From NCBI RefSeq assembly GCF_900547205.1, contig NZ_URFY01000005.1, positions 95,017-159,016 of the forward strand: 64,000 nucleotides of DNA, in the 5' to 3' direction. Under the pieces are notes generated by a model. That model saw nothing but the letters and a program-made list of their open reading frames with translations. It searched no databases and was not told the DNA's origin. The stretch is from an uncultured Bacteroides sp. GTDB lineage: Bacteria; Bacteroidota; Bacteroidia; Bacteroidales; Bacteroidaceae. This document shows positions 26,036-34,676 of the stretch, in pieces (positions within the stretch are counted from its first letter, which is position 1; the number at the start of each line of letters is the position of its first letter). Position numbers and translations under genes: made by a program.

Positions 26036-26611
26036 ATGAAAGATATCCACTTGCAAACAAACGAACCTCTACTACCTGCTATCCAACGGGGCGATCAAAG
26101 AGCATTCGATACGCTGTTTCGGAGATATTATCCGACCCTGTGTGCGTATGGACATCGATTTGTAGACTTGGAAGATGCGGAGGAGATTGTGCAGGATTCT
26201 CTTCTTTGGATTTGGGAAAACCGGGAAAGCTTGATTATCGAGGCATCTTTAAGTTCTTATCTCTTCAAAATGATTTATCGAAAGGCTATAAACAAGATGG
26301 AACACAATGATGCTACCCAACGTGCCGACACACGATTCTACGAAGAAATGCAGGAGATGCTGCAAGATACTGACTTTTATCTGGTAGAAGAATTGATTCG
26401 ACGAATCAAAGAAGCTGTTGCAACATTGCCCGATAGCTATCGGGAGGCTTTTGTGATGCATCGGTTCCGCAACATGAGTTATAAAGAAATAGCAGAAACA
26501 CTGGGCGTATCTCCCAAAACGGTAGATTATCGCATTCAGCAAGCACTAAAGCAACTGCGCACGGATTTGAAAGATTATCTGCCATTACTGATGCCTTTTC
26601 TACTTCCCTAA
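26036..26611 (+). CDS. ECF-type RNA polymerase sigma factor (PUL 1)
   Basis: 191 residues. Region 2 is at about 22-85 (FDTLFRRYYPTLCAYGHRFV, DAEEIVQDSLLWIWENRE), region 4 at about 125-180 (LPDSYREAFVMHRFRNMSYK, EIAETLGVSPKTVDYRIQQAL). Such factors direct polymerase to the cognate susC promoter when released by FecR. The pairing with the FecR at 24878 is inferred from proximity; the two genes diverge. Ending before a 305-bp gap with a hairpin and periodic repeats, it appears monocistronic. Confidence 0.94.
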   Translation: MKDIHLQTNEPLLPAIQRGDQRAFDTLFRRYYPTLCAYGHRFVDLEDAEEIVQDSLLWIWENRESLIIEASLSSYLFKMIYRKAINKMEHNDATQRADTRFYEEMQEMLQDTDFYLVEELIRRIKEAVATLPDSYREAFVMHRFRNMSYKEIAETLGVSPKTVDYRIQQALKQLRTDLKDYLPLLMPFLLP

Positions 26612-26755
26612 TACACCTTGGATATAGTAACAGCCTAGCTATCAAATTGTTTACGAATATCTTTCGCCCAAAGTGCCAATAGATAACTTTCGTTGAATCG
26701 AAGCTAAACTTACTTTTCTCTATGGATAAAGTATCTCTTGGCTTGAAGAAAACTA

Positions 26756-26795
26756 TAACTGCAAGTTTCGGTTATGTAGCCAAAACTTGCGGTTA
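26756..26795. other. Long hairpin between convergent genes
   Basis: TAACTGCAAGT (26756-26766) pairs with ACTTGCGGTTA (26785-26795), 10 of 11 Watson-Crick and one G.T. No T-run follows, so an intrinsic terminator is uncertain. It lies 145 bases after the sigma stop and 122 before the kinase stop. Confidence 0.5.
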
Positions 26796-26862
26796 AGGTT
26801 TACCAATAGGTATACAGAAGTTTACATAAGGAGAAAAGAAGTTTATCCTCAATGCAATGGAA
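26770..26862. repeat. Imperfect 21-22-bp periodic repeat
   Basis: GGTTATG at 26770 and GGTTAAG at 26791 are 21 bp apart; GTTTACC at 26798, GTTTACA at 26820 and GTTTATC at 26841 follow at 22 and 21 bp. The units are diverged. It overlaps the right arm of the 26756 hairpin. Confidence 0.45.
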
Positions 26863-26916
26863 TGAATCTTTTAATGAATCTTTCTTATACAGATACACCG
26901 TTTTACCAGCAAACGC

Positions 26917-28812
26917 CTATTCTTTTCGATAAGGCAGTGTAAACCAGAACGTAGCTCCTTTTCCTTCTTTCGAATCAACGCCTATTTCCCCTTCTAACCG
27001 TTCAACAATCATGCGACAAATAGAGAGTCCCAGACCAGTGCCCTGAATAAACGGATTATACTTCACGAATCTTTCGAACACGTGTTCACATTGCTCTTTT
27101 GACATTCCACGGCCTGTATCAGACACGAAGAAGTAGATAGTATCAGTATCTATAAAGTGATAACCCATACTAATGGTGCCGGATTCGGTAAATTTAATCG
27201 CATTGGTTGCAAAATTAGAGAGTAATTGTATCAGGCGGTTCTTATCAATATACAAGACACATTCCGGCAAGCGTTCGGTAAATGCAAAGGTGACGGCATC
27301 GTTTTTCAGGCGCAGTTGCATACTCTGTTCTATTTCCTCCAACGTCTGATTTACATCAATCAACGTTGGGCAAAAGTCGAATGTACCTGCTTCAATCTTC
27401 GACATATCCAGAATATCGTTGATTAGTTGAAGAAGCAGGTCCGTATTTGTTTGGATAATCTCGGCATATTCGCACATCTCTTTTCGGTCGTCCACTTCCG
27501 GCAGCATATTCGAGAAGCCGACTATTGCATTCAGCGGAGTACGAATCTCGTGACTCATATTGGCTAAGAATGCGGACTTCAGTTGATTCGCCTGTTCTGC
27601 CTTGACCATTGCTTCGCTCAAACGGGCATATGCCTTCCGAAGAATACGGATATAATAGAAAATAGCGACAGCTAAGACAAATATTAAAGCTGCACAGACA
27701 ATGATCTCGATATAATATTTCTGCAAGAAACTTCTGGGTTTGTTGACATAAACCGCATTACCCGGGTAGCGATACGAGGGAATATTATGTTCTTTCAATA
27801 CCGGATAGCAAAGATAAGTACTGGCTATTCCACCGGTAGTTGCGGCAATATCCCGGGCTTCTTCTCCATCCAATATCCGGTAGAGGACCTCCAGCAAAGA
27901 CTGACCGAAAGATTCTGCCGAAACATAACATCCACCAGCAAAAGTATTATTAGACAAGTCCTCGGAGGAAAGCAAGAATAAGGGAGAGGGCGTAAAATTC
28001 GAAATAATATCTTGTATATGGTCGAAAAGATAGTTGTTATCTTCTTTATTGTGCGACTCGAACCAAGAGTAATAGATGATTCCGGTATTATCATTATAGC
28101 TATGCAGGGTGTCCAACAGCATTTCAGTTGATAGTTGGGTAGTTGTGAGCTGTTCTAAAGATAGCTTGGGGAAATGCTTATCAACTGTCTGTATCATATC
28201 TTGACGAGTTTCTTCACTGATATATCGGTCGTCCGAGATAAAAGCCAAGCGTTTCATATCAGGGATTAATTGATAAATCAATTCAATCGTTTCTTTTATA
28301 TAATAATACTGTTTCAGTGTGGTAATATTATATCCCCTCCTCCACTCTTCGGCAGGAACACTGTTGGTTTCGGTCAACGGAGCATGGGAGAACAAGACTT
28401 CCAGTGAAGCTGGCAACCGGTCGCGAGCATTGCTTATTACCACGGGAACGTCTTTCCACACGCTATCGAACAATTCCCTACAGACCATCCAACCCGGATC
28501 ACCAATTATCACAACAGCCGTAGGAGGTGTGGGATACTTCTCACGTAGATGGGCGATGATTGCACCCACTTCCACTACATCTACTAGAGCGGGAACAGAT
28601 AAGGATTCTGACTTTACTGTCACTCCTTTTTCCTGCAACACATCGTGTACACACCAATAAAAGTGCTTTGACCAAGGTAAATTGAAGTTTATGGAATTTA
28701 GTATCAAGATTTCTCTATCAGGCTTCACAGTATTGGCTGATACAGCATAAAAGTTCCCTCCTAAAAGAAGGATAAGTCCGAAAAGTAAAGATATCCGCCA
28801 CGCTCGTTTCAT
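26917..28812 (-). CDS. Sensor histidine kinase with ABC-substrate-binding-like sensor domain
   Basis: 631 residues. Signal/first membrane helix at 7-26; a periplasmic sensor of about 330 residues resembling the ABC_sub_bind family (REILILNSINFNLPW, PTAVVIIGDPGWMVCRELFD, AFISDDRYISEETRQDM); a second membrane helix at about 365-390; HisKA with the phospho-acceptor His in MSHEIRTPLNAIVGF (about 420); HATPase with LLSNFATNAIKFTESG, VSDTGRGMS and GTGLGLSICRMIVERL. There is no receiver domain, and no response regulator gene is adjacent, so the partner is unknown. The sensor could bind a small ligand such as a sugar or amino acid. Its own -7 box lies at 28837. Confidence 0.9.
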   Translation of the reverse strand: MKRAWRISLLFGLILLLGGNFYAVSANTVKPDREILILNSINFNLPWSKHFYWCVHDVLQEKGVTVKSESLSVPALVDVVEVGAIIAHLREKYPTPPTAVVIIGDPGWMVCRELFDSVWKDVPVVISNARDRLPASLEVLFSHAPLTETNSVPAEEWRRGYNITTLKQYYYIKETIELIYQLIPDMKRLAFISDDRYISEETRQDMIQTVDKHFPKLSLEQLTTTQLSTEMLLDTLHSYNDNTGIIYYSWFESHNKEDNNYLFDHIQDIISNFTPSPLFLLSSEDLSNNTFAGGCYVSAESFGQSLLEVLYRILDGEEARDIAATTGGIASTYLCYPVLKEHNIPSYRYPGNAVYVNKPRSFLQKYYIEIIVCAALIFVLAVAIFYYIRILRKAYARLSEAMVKAEQANQLKSAFLANMSHEIRTPLNAIVGFSNMLPEVDDRKEMCEYAEIIQTNTDLLLQLINDILDMSKIEAGTFDFCPTLIDVNQTLEEIEQSMQLRLKNDAVTFAFTERLPECVLYIDKNRLIQLLSNFATNAIKFTESGTISMGYHFIDTDTIYFFVSDTGRGMSKEQCEHVFERFVKYNPFIQGTGLGLSICRMIVERLEGEIGVDSKEGKGATFWFTLPYRKE

Positions 28813-28836
28813 TCGTTATGCTATTAAAAGACGTAA

Positions 28837-28844
28837 CAAAGATA
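28837..28844 (-). promoter_or_regulatory. -7 promoter box for the sensor kinase
   Basis: The minus strand reads TATCTTTG, a full TAnnTTTG match, 25 bases before the kinase ATG at 28812. Confidence 0.65.
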
Positions 28845-28861
28845 GTATTAATTTCTTTCCA

Positions 28862-28900
28862 ATAAAAAGAAAGGCATCCCAAAACGAATCGGGATGCCTT
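28862..28900 (-). terminator. Intrinsic terminator after valS
   Basis: AGGCATCCC (28891-28899 complement) and its partner at 28872-28880 give a perfect 9-bp stem, followed on the minus strand by TTTCTTTTT. It lies 29 bases after the valS stop and just ahead of the kinase promoter. Confidence 0.9.
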
Positions 28901-28928
28901 ATATTGCATAAAATTCAGTGTCTGATGA

Positions 28929-31565
28929 TTATGATTTCTTCAGGGCTGCAATGCTTTCTTTCAGCGATTTGATAATACTTTCCGCATCGGCCTGTTTCTT
29001 GCGTTCCATTTCGAGAACGGCAGCCGGAGCATTGTTGACGAACTTCTCATTGCTGAGCTTCTTCATCACTCCCTGCAAGAATCCTTCTTTGTGTTTCAAC
29101 TCGGCTTCCATGCGGGCAATCTCTGCTTCTACATCGACTTTGTCGCCCAACGGCACGGCAAACTCGGTAGTTCCTACCATGAAGGAAGAGGCACCTTCCG
29201 GTTTGCTGTCTACCACTACCACAGAAGCAAGGTTACACATCTTACTGATAACCGGATTCATCTGCTCCACAGGATGACGGCCGATTACCAACAGGTCGAG
29301 TTCTTCTTTCATCGCGATGTTCTTCTGCGTACGTATGCTGCGAACATTACTGATAACCTCCTTAGCTATTTCAAATTCCTGCACTAACTTCCCATCTACC
29401 TCTGCCGGCTCCGTGAGTTTAGTTACCATCAGGCTCTCTCCCGGTTTGCGTTCGCGCAACTGCTGCCACAGTTCTTCCGTAATGAACGGCATGAAAGGGT
29501 GTAGCAATTCGAGCAGGCGTTCGAAGGAATTGAGAACCATATTGTATATAGTTCCGTTGATAGGCTGGCCATAAGCAGGCTTCACTACTTCGAGCAACCA
29601 AGATGAAAACTCATCCCAGAAGAGTTTGTAGATTAGCATAAGCGCTTCACTCAAACGGTATTTTGAAAGCAAGTCGGATATTTCAATCGCTGCTGCATCC
29701 AGTTTATGGTTGAACCATACAACTGCGAGTTGAGCATCAACAGGTACGTCGGCTGCTCCAACACCGTTTTCCCATCCTTTAATCAGGCGGAAAGCATTCC
29801 ATATCTTGTTGCAGAAATTACGTCCTTGTTCGCAAAGTGCTTCGTCGAAGAGGATATCGTTTCCGGCAGGAGCCGAAAGCATCATTCCCATACGTACTCC
29901 ATCGGCACCAAACTTCTCTATCAGTTCCAACGGGTCGGGAGAGTTGCCGAGTGACTTGGACATCTTGCGCCCCAGTTTGTCGCGAACGATACCGGTGAAG
30001 TATACGTTCTTGAACGGCATCTGTCCTTCGTATTCATAGCCTGCCATAATCATGCGGGCCACCCAGAAGAAGATGATATCCGGCCCGGTCACGAGGTCGC
30101 TGGTAGGATAATAGTACTTCATTTCTTCGTTGCCCGGATTGTTGATGCCATCGAACAATGAGATAGGCCACAACCACGATGAGAACCAAGTATCCAGACA
30201 GTCTTCATCCTGACGGAGGTCATCCATCGTCAGAGCAGCATTGCCCGTCTTTTCTTTTGCTTTCGCTAAGGCTTCTTCCGGGGTAGCGGCTACTACGTAT
30301 CCGCCTTCGGGCAGGAAGTAAGCAGGGATGCGATGTCCCCACCACAACTGACGGCTGATGCACCAGTCTTTGATGTTCTCCATCCAGTGGCGATAGGTAT
30401 TCTTATACTTCGAAGGATAGAATTTCAGTTCGTCGTTCATCACCGGTGGCAATGCCATGTCGGCAAAATGCTCCATCTTGAGGAACCATTGCATAGACAG
30501 CTTCGGCTCGATTACCACATTGGTACGTTCCGAGTATCCCACCTTATTAGTATAGGCTTCCGTCTTATCCAGCAATCCGGCAGCGTCGAGGTCTTTCTCT
30601 ATTTGTTTGCGGACGTCGAAACGGTCCATGCCGATATACAATCCGGCGGCTTCGCTCAATGTTCCGTTATCGTTGAAGATATCGATGCTGGGCAAGTTGT
30701 ACTTTTCGCCAAGCATATAGTCGTTCACATCATGAGCCGGGGTCACTTTCAGGCAACCTGTACCAAATTCGATGTCTACATAATCGTCTTCAATCACAGG
30801 AATCACACGGTTCACCAAAGGAACGATTACTTTCTTTCCTTTCAACCATGCGTTCTTCGGGTCGTTGGGGTTGATGCACATAGCCGTGTCGCCCATAATT
30901 GTTTCCGGACGAGTGGTTGCAACGACTGCATAGCGGCCTTCGGCGTCACCTTCTACTTTGTAGCGCAGGTAATACAGTTTTCCGTGCTCTTCTTTGTAGA
31001 TAACTTCTTCGTCAGAAAGGGCAGTCAATGCTTTCGGGTCCCAGTTCACCATGCGGACGCCGCGGTAAATCAGTCCTTTATCGAACAAATCTACGAATAC
31101 TTTGATAACGCTTTCGCTGCGTTTCTCGTCCATAGTGAAGGCGGTGCGGTCCCAGTCGCAGGATGCACCGAGCTTCCGAAGTTGCTTCAGGATAATGCCT
31201 CCGTGTTCTTCCGTCCAGTCCCAAGCGTGTTTGAGGAACTCATCGCGGCTCAGGTCGGTCTTCTTGATGCCTTGTGCTGCAAGTTTGTTCACTACTTTTG
31301 CTTCGGTCGCAATAGAAGCGTGGTCTGTGCCCGGAACCCAGCAGGCGTTTTTACCTTCCATGCGGGCACGACGAACCAGAATATCCTGAATGGTATTATT
31401 AAGCATATGTCCCATGTGCAACACACCAGTGACGTTTGGGGGCGGAATGACGATGGTGTAAGGTTCACGTCCATCGGGTTTCGAACTGAATAAATGATTG
31501 TCCAGCCAATACTGGTACCACTTTCCCTCCACGTCAGCGGGGTTGTACTTACTTGCTAATTCCAT
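28929..31565 (-). CDS. valS: Valyl-tRNA synthetase
   Basis: 878 residues, normal for the bacterial enzyme. Class I signatures: HMGH at residues 50-53 in PPNVTGVLHMGHMLN, and KMSKSLGN near 533. The editing (CP1) domain (about 190-340) includes TTRPETIMGDTA and KVTPAHDVNDY. The anticodon-binding domain follows (about 610-750), then the C-terminal coiled coil (about 805-878; EIARMEAELKHKEGFLQGVM) that grips the tRNA elbow. Charges tRNA-Val in the cytoplasm. Monocistronic, with a strong terminator and a -7 box at 31608. Confidence 0.98.
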   Translation of the reverse strand: MELASKYNPADVEGKWYQYWLDNHLFSSKPDGREPYTIVIPPPNVTGVLHMGHMLNNTIQDILVRRARMEGKNACWVPGTDHASIATEAKVVNKLAAQGIKKTDLSRDEFLKHAWDWTEEHGGIILKQLRKLGASCDWDRTAFTMDEKRSESVIKVFVDLFDKGLIYRGVRMVNWDPKALTALSDEEVIYKEEHGKLYYLRYKVEGDAEGRYAVVATTRPETIMGDTAMCINPNDPKNAWLKGKKVIVPLVNRVIPVIEDDYVDIEFGTGCLKVTPAHDVNDYMLGEKYNLPSIDIFNDNGTLSEAAGLYIGMDRFDVRKQIEKDLDAAGLLDKTEAYTNKVGYSERTNVVIEPKLSMQWFLKMEHFADMALPPVMNDELKFYPSKYKNTYRHWMENIKDWCISRQLWWGHRIPAYFLPEGGYVVAATPEEALAKAKEKTGNAALTMDDLRQDEDCLDTWFSSWLWPISLFDGINNPGNEEMKYYYPTSDLVTGPDIIFFWVARMIMAGYEYEGQMPFKNVYFTGIVRDKLGRKMSKSLGNSPDPLELIEKFGADGVRMGMMLSAPAGNDILFDEALCEQGRNFCNKIWNAFRLIKGWENGVGAADVPVDAQLAVVWFNHKLDAAAIEISDLLSKYRLSEALMLIYKLFWDEFSSWLLEVVKPAYGQPINGTIYNMVLNSFERLLELLHPFMPFITEELWQQLRERKPGESLMVTKLTEPAEVDGKLVQEFEIAKEVISNVRSIRTQKNIAMKEELDLLVIGRHPVEQMNPVISKMCNLASVVVVDSKPEGASSFMVGTTEFAVPLGDKVDVEAEIARMEAELKHKEGFLQGVMKKLSNEKFVNNAPAAVLEMERKKQADAESIIKSLKESIAALKKS

Positions 31566-31607
31566 ATTGTTTTATATATGATAATGTATACTCTTGAATA
31601 ACGGGTG

Positions 31608-31615
31608 CAAAATTA
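31608..31615 (-). promoter_or_regulatory. -7 promoter box for valS
   Basis: The minus strand reads TAATTTTG (TAnnTTTG), 42 bases before the valS ATG. No regularly spaced -33 TTTG was found. Confidence 0.55.
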
Positions 31616-31786
31616 ATAATTTAAATTCAAATCTTACCATCCTCGAAGTGATTCTATAACCGGAAAGATGATTAATATCGTTCATAGACAGGGAGTTTTG
31701 ACGCATTACATCCCTCAGTCAATCGACAGTTAACAGATTTTTTGCAAATATAGAGGTATTTTCTGGCGTGACGTCTTTTTATTGCA

Positions 31787-31794
31787 TATTTTTG
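31787..31794 (+). promoter_or_regulatory. -7 promoter box that decides the DUF3810 start
   Basis: TATTTTTG on the plus strand, 18 bases before ATG 31813. The in-frame ATG at 31768 lies upstream of this box and so is unlikely to be the true start. Confidence 0.55.
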
Positions 31795-31812
31795 TTGACT
31801 AATATTAACCAA

Positions 31813-32862
31813 ATGGCGACGATGAAGACAAAAGTAAGATATATAACTCTCGGAATACTACTGTGCCTAGTGTGGTTGACGCAATCAATCCCCGCTTTGG
31901 GGGCAACTTATTCGCAAACCGTTTACCCGCGCATTTCTTACGTTCTGTCGTTCTTTTCCAACTGTTTTCCTTTCGCTATAGGCGACTTGTTTATCTTTCT
32001 AAGTATTGTGGGCGTCATCGCCTATCCCATCTACGGACGGATTAAGAAAGTGCGTTGGAGGAAAATATTATTGCGCGATGCGGAATATCTGGCTTGGGTG
32101 TACGTCTGGTTCTATCTCGCTTGGGGATTGAATTATTCGCAACCCAACTTCTATCAGCGGACGCACATCCCTTATACTGCGTATACTCCTGAGAACTTTA
32201 AGAGGTTTTTGAACGATTATATTGATTCTCTCAATCAATCTTTTGTTCCCGTTGAAGGGATTCACGAAGAAGAGGTGCGCGACGAAGCTGTGAAACTTTA
32301 CACTCAGTTGAGCGGCAACTTGGGGGTACACCGCCCGCTTCATCCCAATCCTCGGGTGAAAACAATGCTTTTCACTCCTTTTATTTCGATGGTTGGGGTG
32401 ACGGGGAGCATGGGGCCTTTCTTCTGCGAATTTACTTTAAACGGAGACTTACTTCCCATCAACTATCCTTCGACGTATACCCACGAACTGGCTCACTTAC
32501 TAGGCATTTCGAGCGAAGCGGAAGCCAACTTCTATGCTTATCAGGTCTGTACCCGTTCGCAAGTGGCCGGAATCCGGTTCAGTGGCTACTTCTCTATTCT
32601 GAACCATGTGCTGGGCAATGCCCGGCGGTTGCTGAGCAAAGAAGAATATGCCGTTTTAATGACTCGAATCCGTCCGGAAGTGATGCAGTTGGCAAAGAAG
32701 AATCAGGAATACTGGATGGCTAAATACAGTCCGCTCGTCGGCGATGTACAGGATTGGATATACGACCTCTACCTGAAAGGAAACAAGATTGAAAGTGGCC
32801 GACAGAACTATTCGGAGGTTGTGGGACTACTGATTTCTTATCAAGAATGGAATAATAACTAA
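31813..32862 (+). CDS. DUF3810 membrane protein with zincin-like HELAH motif
   Basis: 349 residues from ATG 31813 (chosen over 31768 because of the -7 box between them; 31822 is another option). Two or three hydrophobic helices (about 8-90) come first: YITLGILLCLVWLTQSIPAL and FAIGDLFIFLSIVGVIAYPI. The soluble part contains YTHELAHLLGI, with HELAH at 224-228, and the downstream Glu in SSEAEANFYAY, matching a gluzincin/metzincin-type metal site. A membrane metallopeptidase is therefore inferred. The substrate is unknown. It is 12 bases ahead of mazG, so both are co-transcribed. Confidence 0.85.
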   Translation: MATMKTKVRYITLGILLCLVWLTQSIPALGATYSQTVYPRISYVLSFFSNCFPFAIGDLFIFLSIVGVIAYPIYGRIKKVRWRKILLRDAEYLAWVYVWFYLAWGLNYSQPNFYQRTHIPYTAYTPENFKRFLNDYIDSLNQSFVPVEGIHEEEVRDEAVKLYTQLSGNLGVHRPLHPNPRVKTMLFTPFISMVGVTGSMGPFFCEFTLNGDLLPINYPSTYTHELAHLLGISSEAEANFYAYQVCTRSQVAGIRFSGYFSILNHVLGNARRLLSKEEYAVLMTRIRPEVMQLAKKNQEYWMAKYSPLVGDVQDWIYDLYLKGNKIESGRQNYSEVVGLLISYQEWNNN

Positions 32863-32874
32863 AAACATAAAACA

Positions 32875-33663
32875 ATGTCACATACCAGAAAAGAACAAAT
32901 GGAAGCCTTCGGGCGCTTCTTGGACATTCTCGATGAACTACGCGAGAAATGCCCGTGGGACCGTAAGCAGACGAACGAAAGCCTGCGTCCCAATACTATC
33001 GAAGAGACATACGAACTCTGCGATGCACTGATGCGAGATGATAAGAAAGATATCTGTAAAGAGCTGGGAGATGTACTTCTTCATGTTGCCTTCTATGCCA
33101 AGATAGGTTCGGAAACAGGAGATTTCGACATTAAGGACGTTTGCGACAAGCTCTGCGAGAAGCTTATCTTCCGTCATCCTCATGTGTTCGGAGAAGTGAA
33201 AGCAGAAACGGCAGGTCAGGTATCCGAGAATTGGGAGCAACTGAAATTGAAAGAGAAGGATGGCAATAAGAGTGTGCTGAGCGGTGTTCCTGCCGCACTT
33301 CCTTCGCTCATCAAAGCATACCGTATTCAGGATAAAGCCCGCAACGTGGGCTTCGACTGGGAGGAACGGCAACAAGTTTGGGACAAGGTAAAAGAAGAAA
33401 TCGGTGAATTTCAGGAGGAAGTTGCCAACATGGACAAGGATAAAGCGGAAGCGGAATTTGGAGATGTGATGTTCAGCCTGATTAATGCGGCACGCCTGTA
33501 TAAGATAAATCCCGATAATGCACTCGAACGCACCAATCAAAAGTTTATCCGTCGCTTTAATTACGTAGAAGAGCATACCATCAAAGAAGGGAGAAGCCTT
33601 AAAGACATGACTCTTGAAGAAATGGACGCCATCTGGAATGAAGCAAAGAAGAAAGGATTATAA
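32875..33663 (+). CDS. mazG: Nucleoside triphosphate pyrophosphohydrolase MazG
   Basis: 262 residues. Hydrolyses NTPs to NMP and pyrophosphate, clearing non-canonical nucleotides and affecting ppGpp levels in E. coli. The double MazG repeat is seen: CPWDRKQTNESLRPNTIEE with metal ligands in EETYELCDAL and KELGDVLLHVAFYAKI, then a second copy VKEEIGEFQEEVANMDKDKA with AEFGDVMFSLINAARLY. The conserved YRIQDKARNVGFDWEER lies between. Its length equals that of E. coli MazG (263). It shares a transcript with the DUF3810 gene. Confidence 0.95.
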   Translation: MSHTRKEQMEAFGRFLDILDELREKCPWDRKQTNESLRPNTIEETYELCDALMRDDKKDICKELGDVLLHVAFYAKIGSETGDFDIKDVCDKLCEKLIFRHPHVFGEVKAETAGQVSENWEQLKLKEKDGNKSVLSGVPAALPSLIKAYRIQDKARNVGFDWEERQQVWDKVKEEIGEFQEEVANMDKDKAEAEFGDVMFSLINAARLYKINPDNALERTNQKFIRRFNYVEEHTIKEGRSLKDMTLEEMDAIWNEAKKKGL

Positions 33664-33668
33664 CAAAA

Positions 33669-33746
33669 AACAGAGCCTCTATTCGCATGGAACAGAGCCT
33701 CTGATTGACCCAAACAGAGCCTCTATTTACATGAAACAGAGGCTCT
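33669..33746. repeat. Exact 22-bp-period repeat array AACAGAGCCTCT
   Basis: AACAGAGCCTCT starts at 33669, 33691 and 33713, and AACAGAGGCTCT at 33735: four 12-bp cores exactly 22 bp apart with unrelated 10-bp spacers. The fourth core is inverted in its centre, so copies 3 and 4 can pair as a stem, which may terminate both convergent transcripts (mazG and the Spy-like gene). Confidence 0.85.
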
Positions 33747-33754
33747 GATTTATC

Positions 33755-34222
33755 TTACTTTTTCTTCTTCTGACCAGGACCTTCCCCCTTGCGGTTCATA
33801 CCTTTCAGCATCTCCCGATGGAAACGCATCTCCGCACGTTGCACAAGGAAAATCTTCTTGCTCGACAGCACCTTTTTGAACCTGTCCAGATAAGACTTAT
33901 CAAGGCGATCGGCAGCGATTCGGTTATCACATACCTTTTCGATGATTTCTCCGTATTGAGCTTCTGTGGTCTTGTCGTCCTTACCTTTACGCATCAAATT
34001 CCATGATTCGTCGTTCAGTTTCTTCTTCTTATCCTGTAGTTCAAAATAGACAGGGAAGAACTTGGCAGCTTCTTCTTTGGTCAATCCGGCTTGTTCAGTG
34101 ATAAAAGCTTTTTGTTTAGCTCTGAACTCTTCACGGGAAAGATGTTGGTCACATCCGTCGGCAGCCCAAAGAATAGGCATAAAGCCACACATCAAAACGA
34201 CTAAAGCGATTAGTTTTCTCAT
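33755..34222 (-). CDS. Small periplasmic Spy/CpxP-like protein
   Basis: 155 residues with a signal peptide (MRKLIALVVLMCGFMPILWA). The mature protein is highly charged and helical. Two segments resemble LTxxQ repeats of the Spy/CpxP family: LTKEEAAKFFPVYFELQDKK and LSSKKIFLVQRAEMRFHREM. It ends in a basic GEGPGQKKKK tail. Spy-like proteins are periplasmic anti-aggregation chaperones induced by envelope stress. It is the last of three genes after an ECF sigma factor, 25 bases from the previous one, which fits an envelope-stress regulon. The family call is tentative. Confidence 0.68.
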   Translation of the reverse strand: MRKLIALVVLMCGFMPILWAADGCDQHLSREEFRAKQKAFITEQAGLTKEEAAKFFPVYFELQDKKKKLNDESWNLMRKGKDDKTTEAQYGEIIEKVCDNRIAADRLDKSYLDRFKKVLSSKKIFLVQRAEMRFHREMLKGMNRKGEGPGQKKKK

Positions 34223-34247
34223 TTTCTGTTTTAATCTGTTTAATAAA

Positions 34248-34628
34248 TCATTCTACACTCGCATCACTCAAATAAACATAAAGCGAATAATCATCCATCA
34301 TAGCACGGTCCAACGCTACATCGAGCATCTCATCGGAAATTACTTCCGTATCCACCGTCTCCACCACTGCCATGTCATCTACCGCAGCCGACTTATGGTC
34401 CGACGAAGCTACCCGTATAATCAGGGCGGCTCCTACAAACATAGCTGCCAAATAGAGAAATGGTTTCACCTTTGTCCATGTGCTATTATGTTCTTCCTCA
34501 AAAATAACTTTTTCTTTCTCAGGAAGTTTATTCATTACCTCAGAAGTCAGGTTCTCAAAGTAACCTTCGGGCACCTTGAAGGAATTTTCCTTGCCAAGTT
34601 TCTTTATTAGGATATCTTCTTCTTTCAT
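34248..34628 (-). CDS. Small single-pass membrane protein, likely anti-sigma factor
   Basis: 126 residues: a cytoplasmic N-terminal 60 (KEEDILIKKLGKENSFKVPE), one membrane helix near 67-86 (KPFLYLAAMFVGAALIIRVA), then an acidic C-terminal segment (VETVDTEVISDEMLDVALD). The KEEDILIKKLGKENSFKVPEGYFENL start is typical of small Bacteroidetes proteins next to ECF sigma genes. It begins 48 bases after the sigma stop. No HExxH/Cys zinc anti-sigma motif is present, so the anti-sigma role rests on position and topology only. Confidence 0.65.
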   Translation of the reverse strand: MKEEDILIKKLGKENSFKVPEGYFENLTSEVMNKLPEKEKVIFEEEHNSTWTKVKPFLYLAAMFVGAALIIRVASSDHKSAAVDDMAVVETVDTEVISDEMLDVALDRAMMDDYSLYVYLSDASVE

Positions 34629-34676
34629 ACGTCTTTCTCCTCTCTATTTCCTTAGACATTGTCCGGTTTAAAAGGT

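Noticed and set aside
26756..26795. Intrinsic terminator of the sigma gene
   Set aside because: The hairpin is good but no T-run follows on either strand, so it is kept only as a hairpin.
30333..31493. 386-residue plus-strand frame opposite valS
   Set aside because: Fully inside valS, whose protein shows all class I motifs; the antisense frame is rich in His, Phe and Val with no promoter or family features.
33669..33746. CRISPR array
   Set aside because: Repeats are 12 bp with 10-bp spacers, too short, only four copies, and no cas genes are present.
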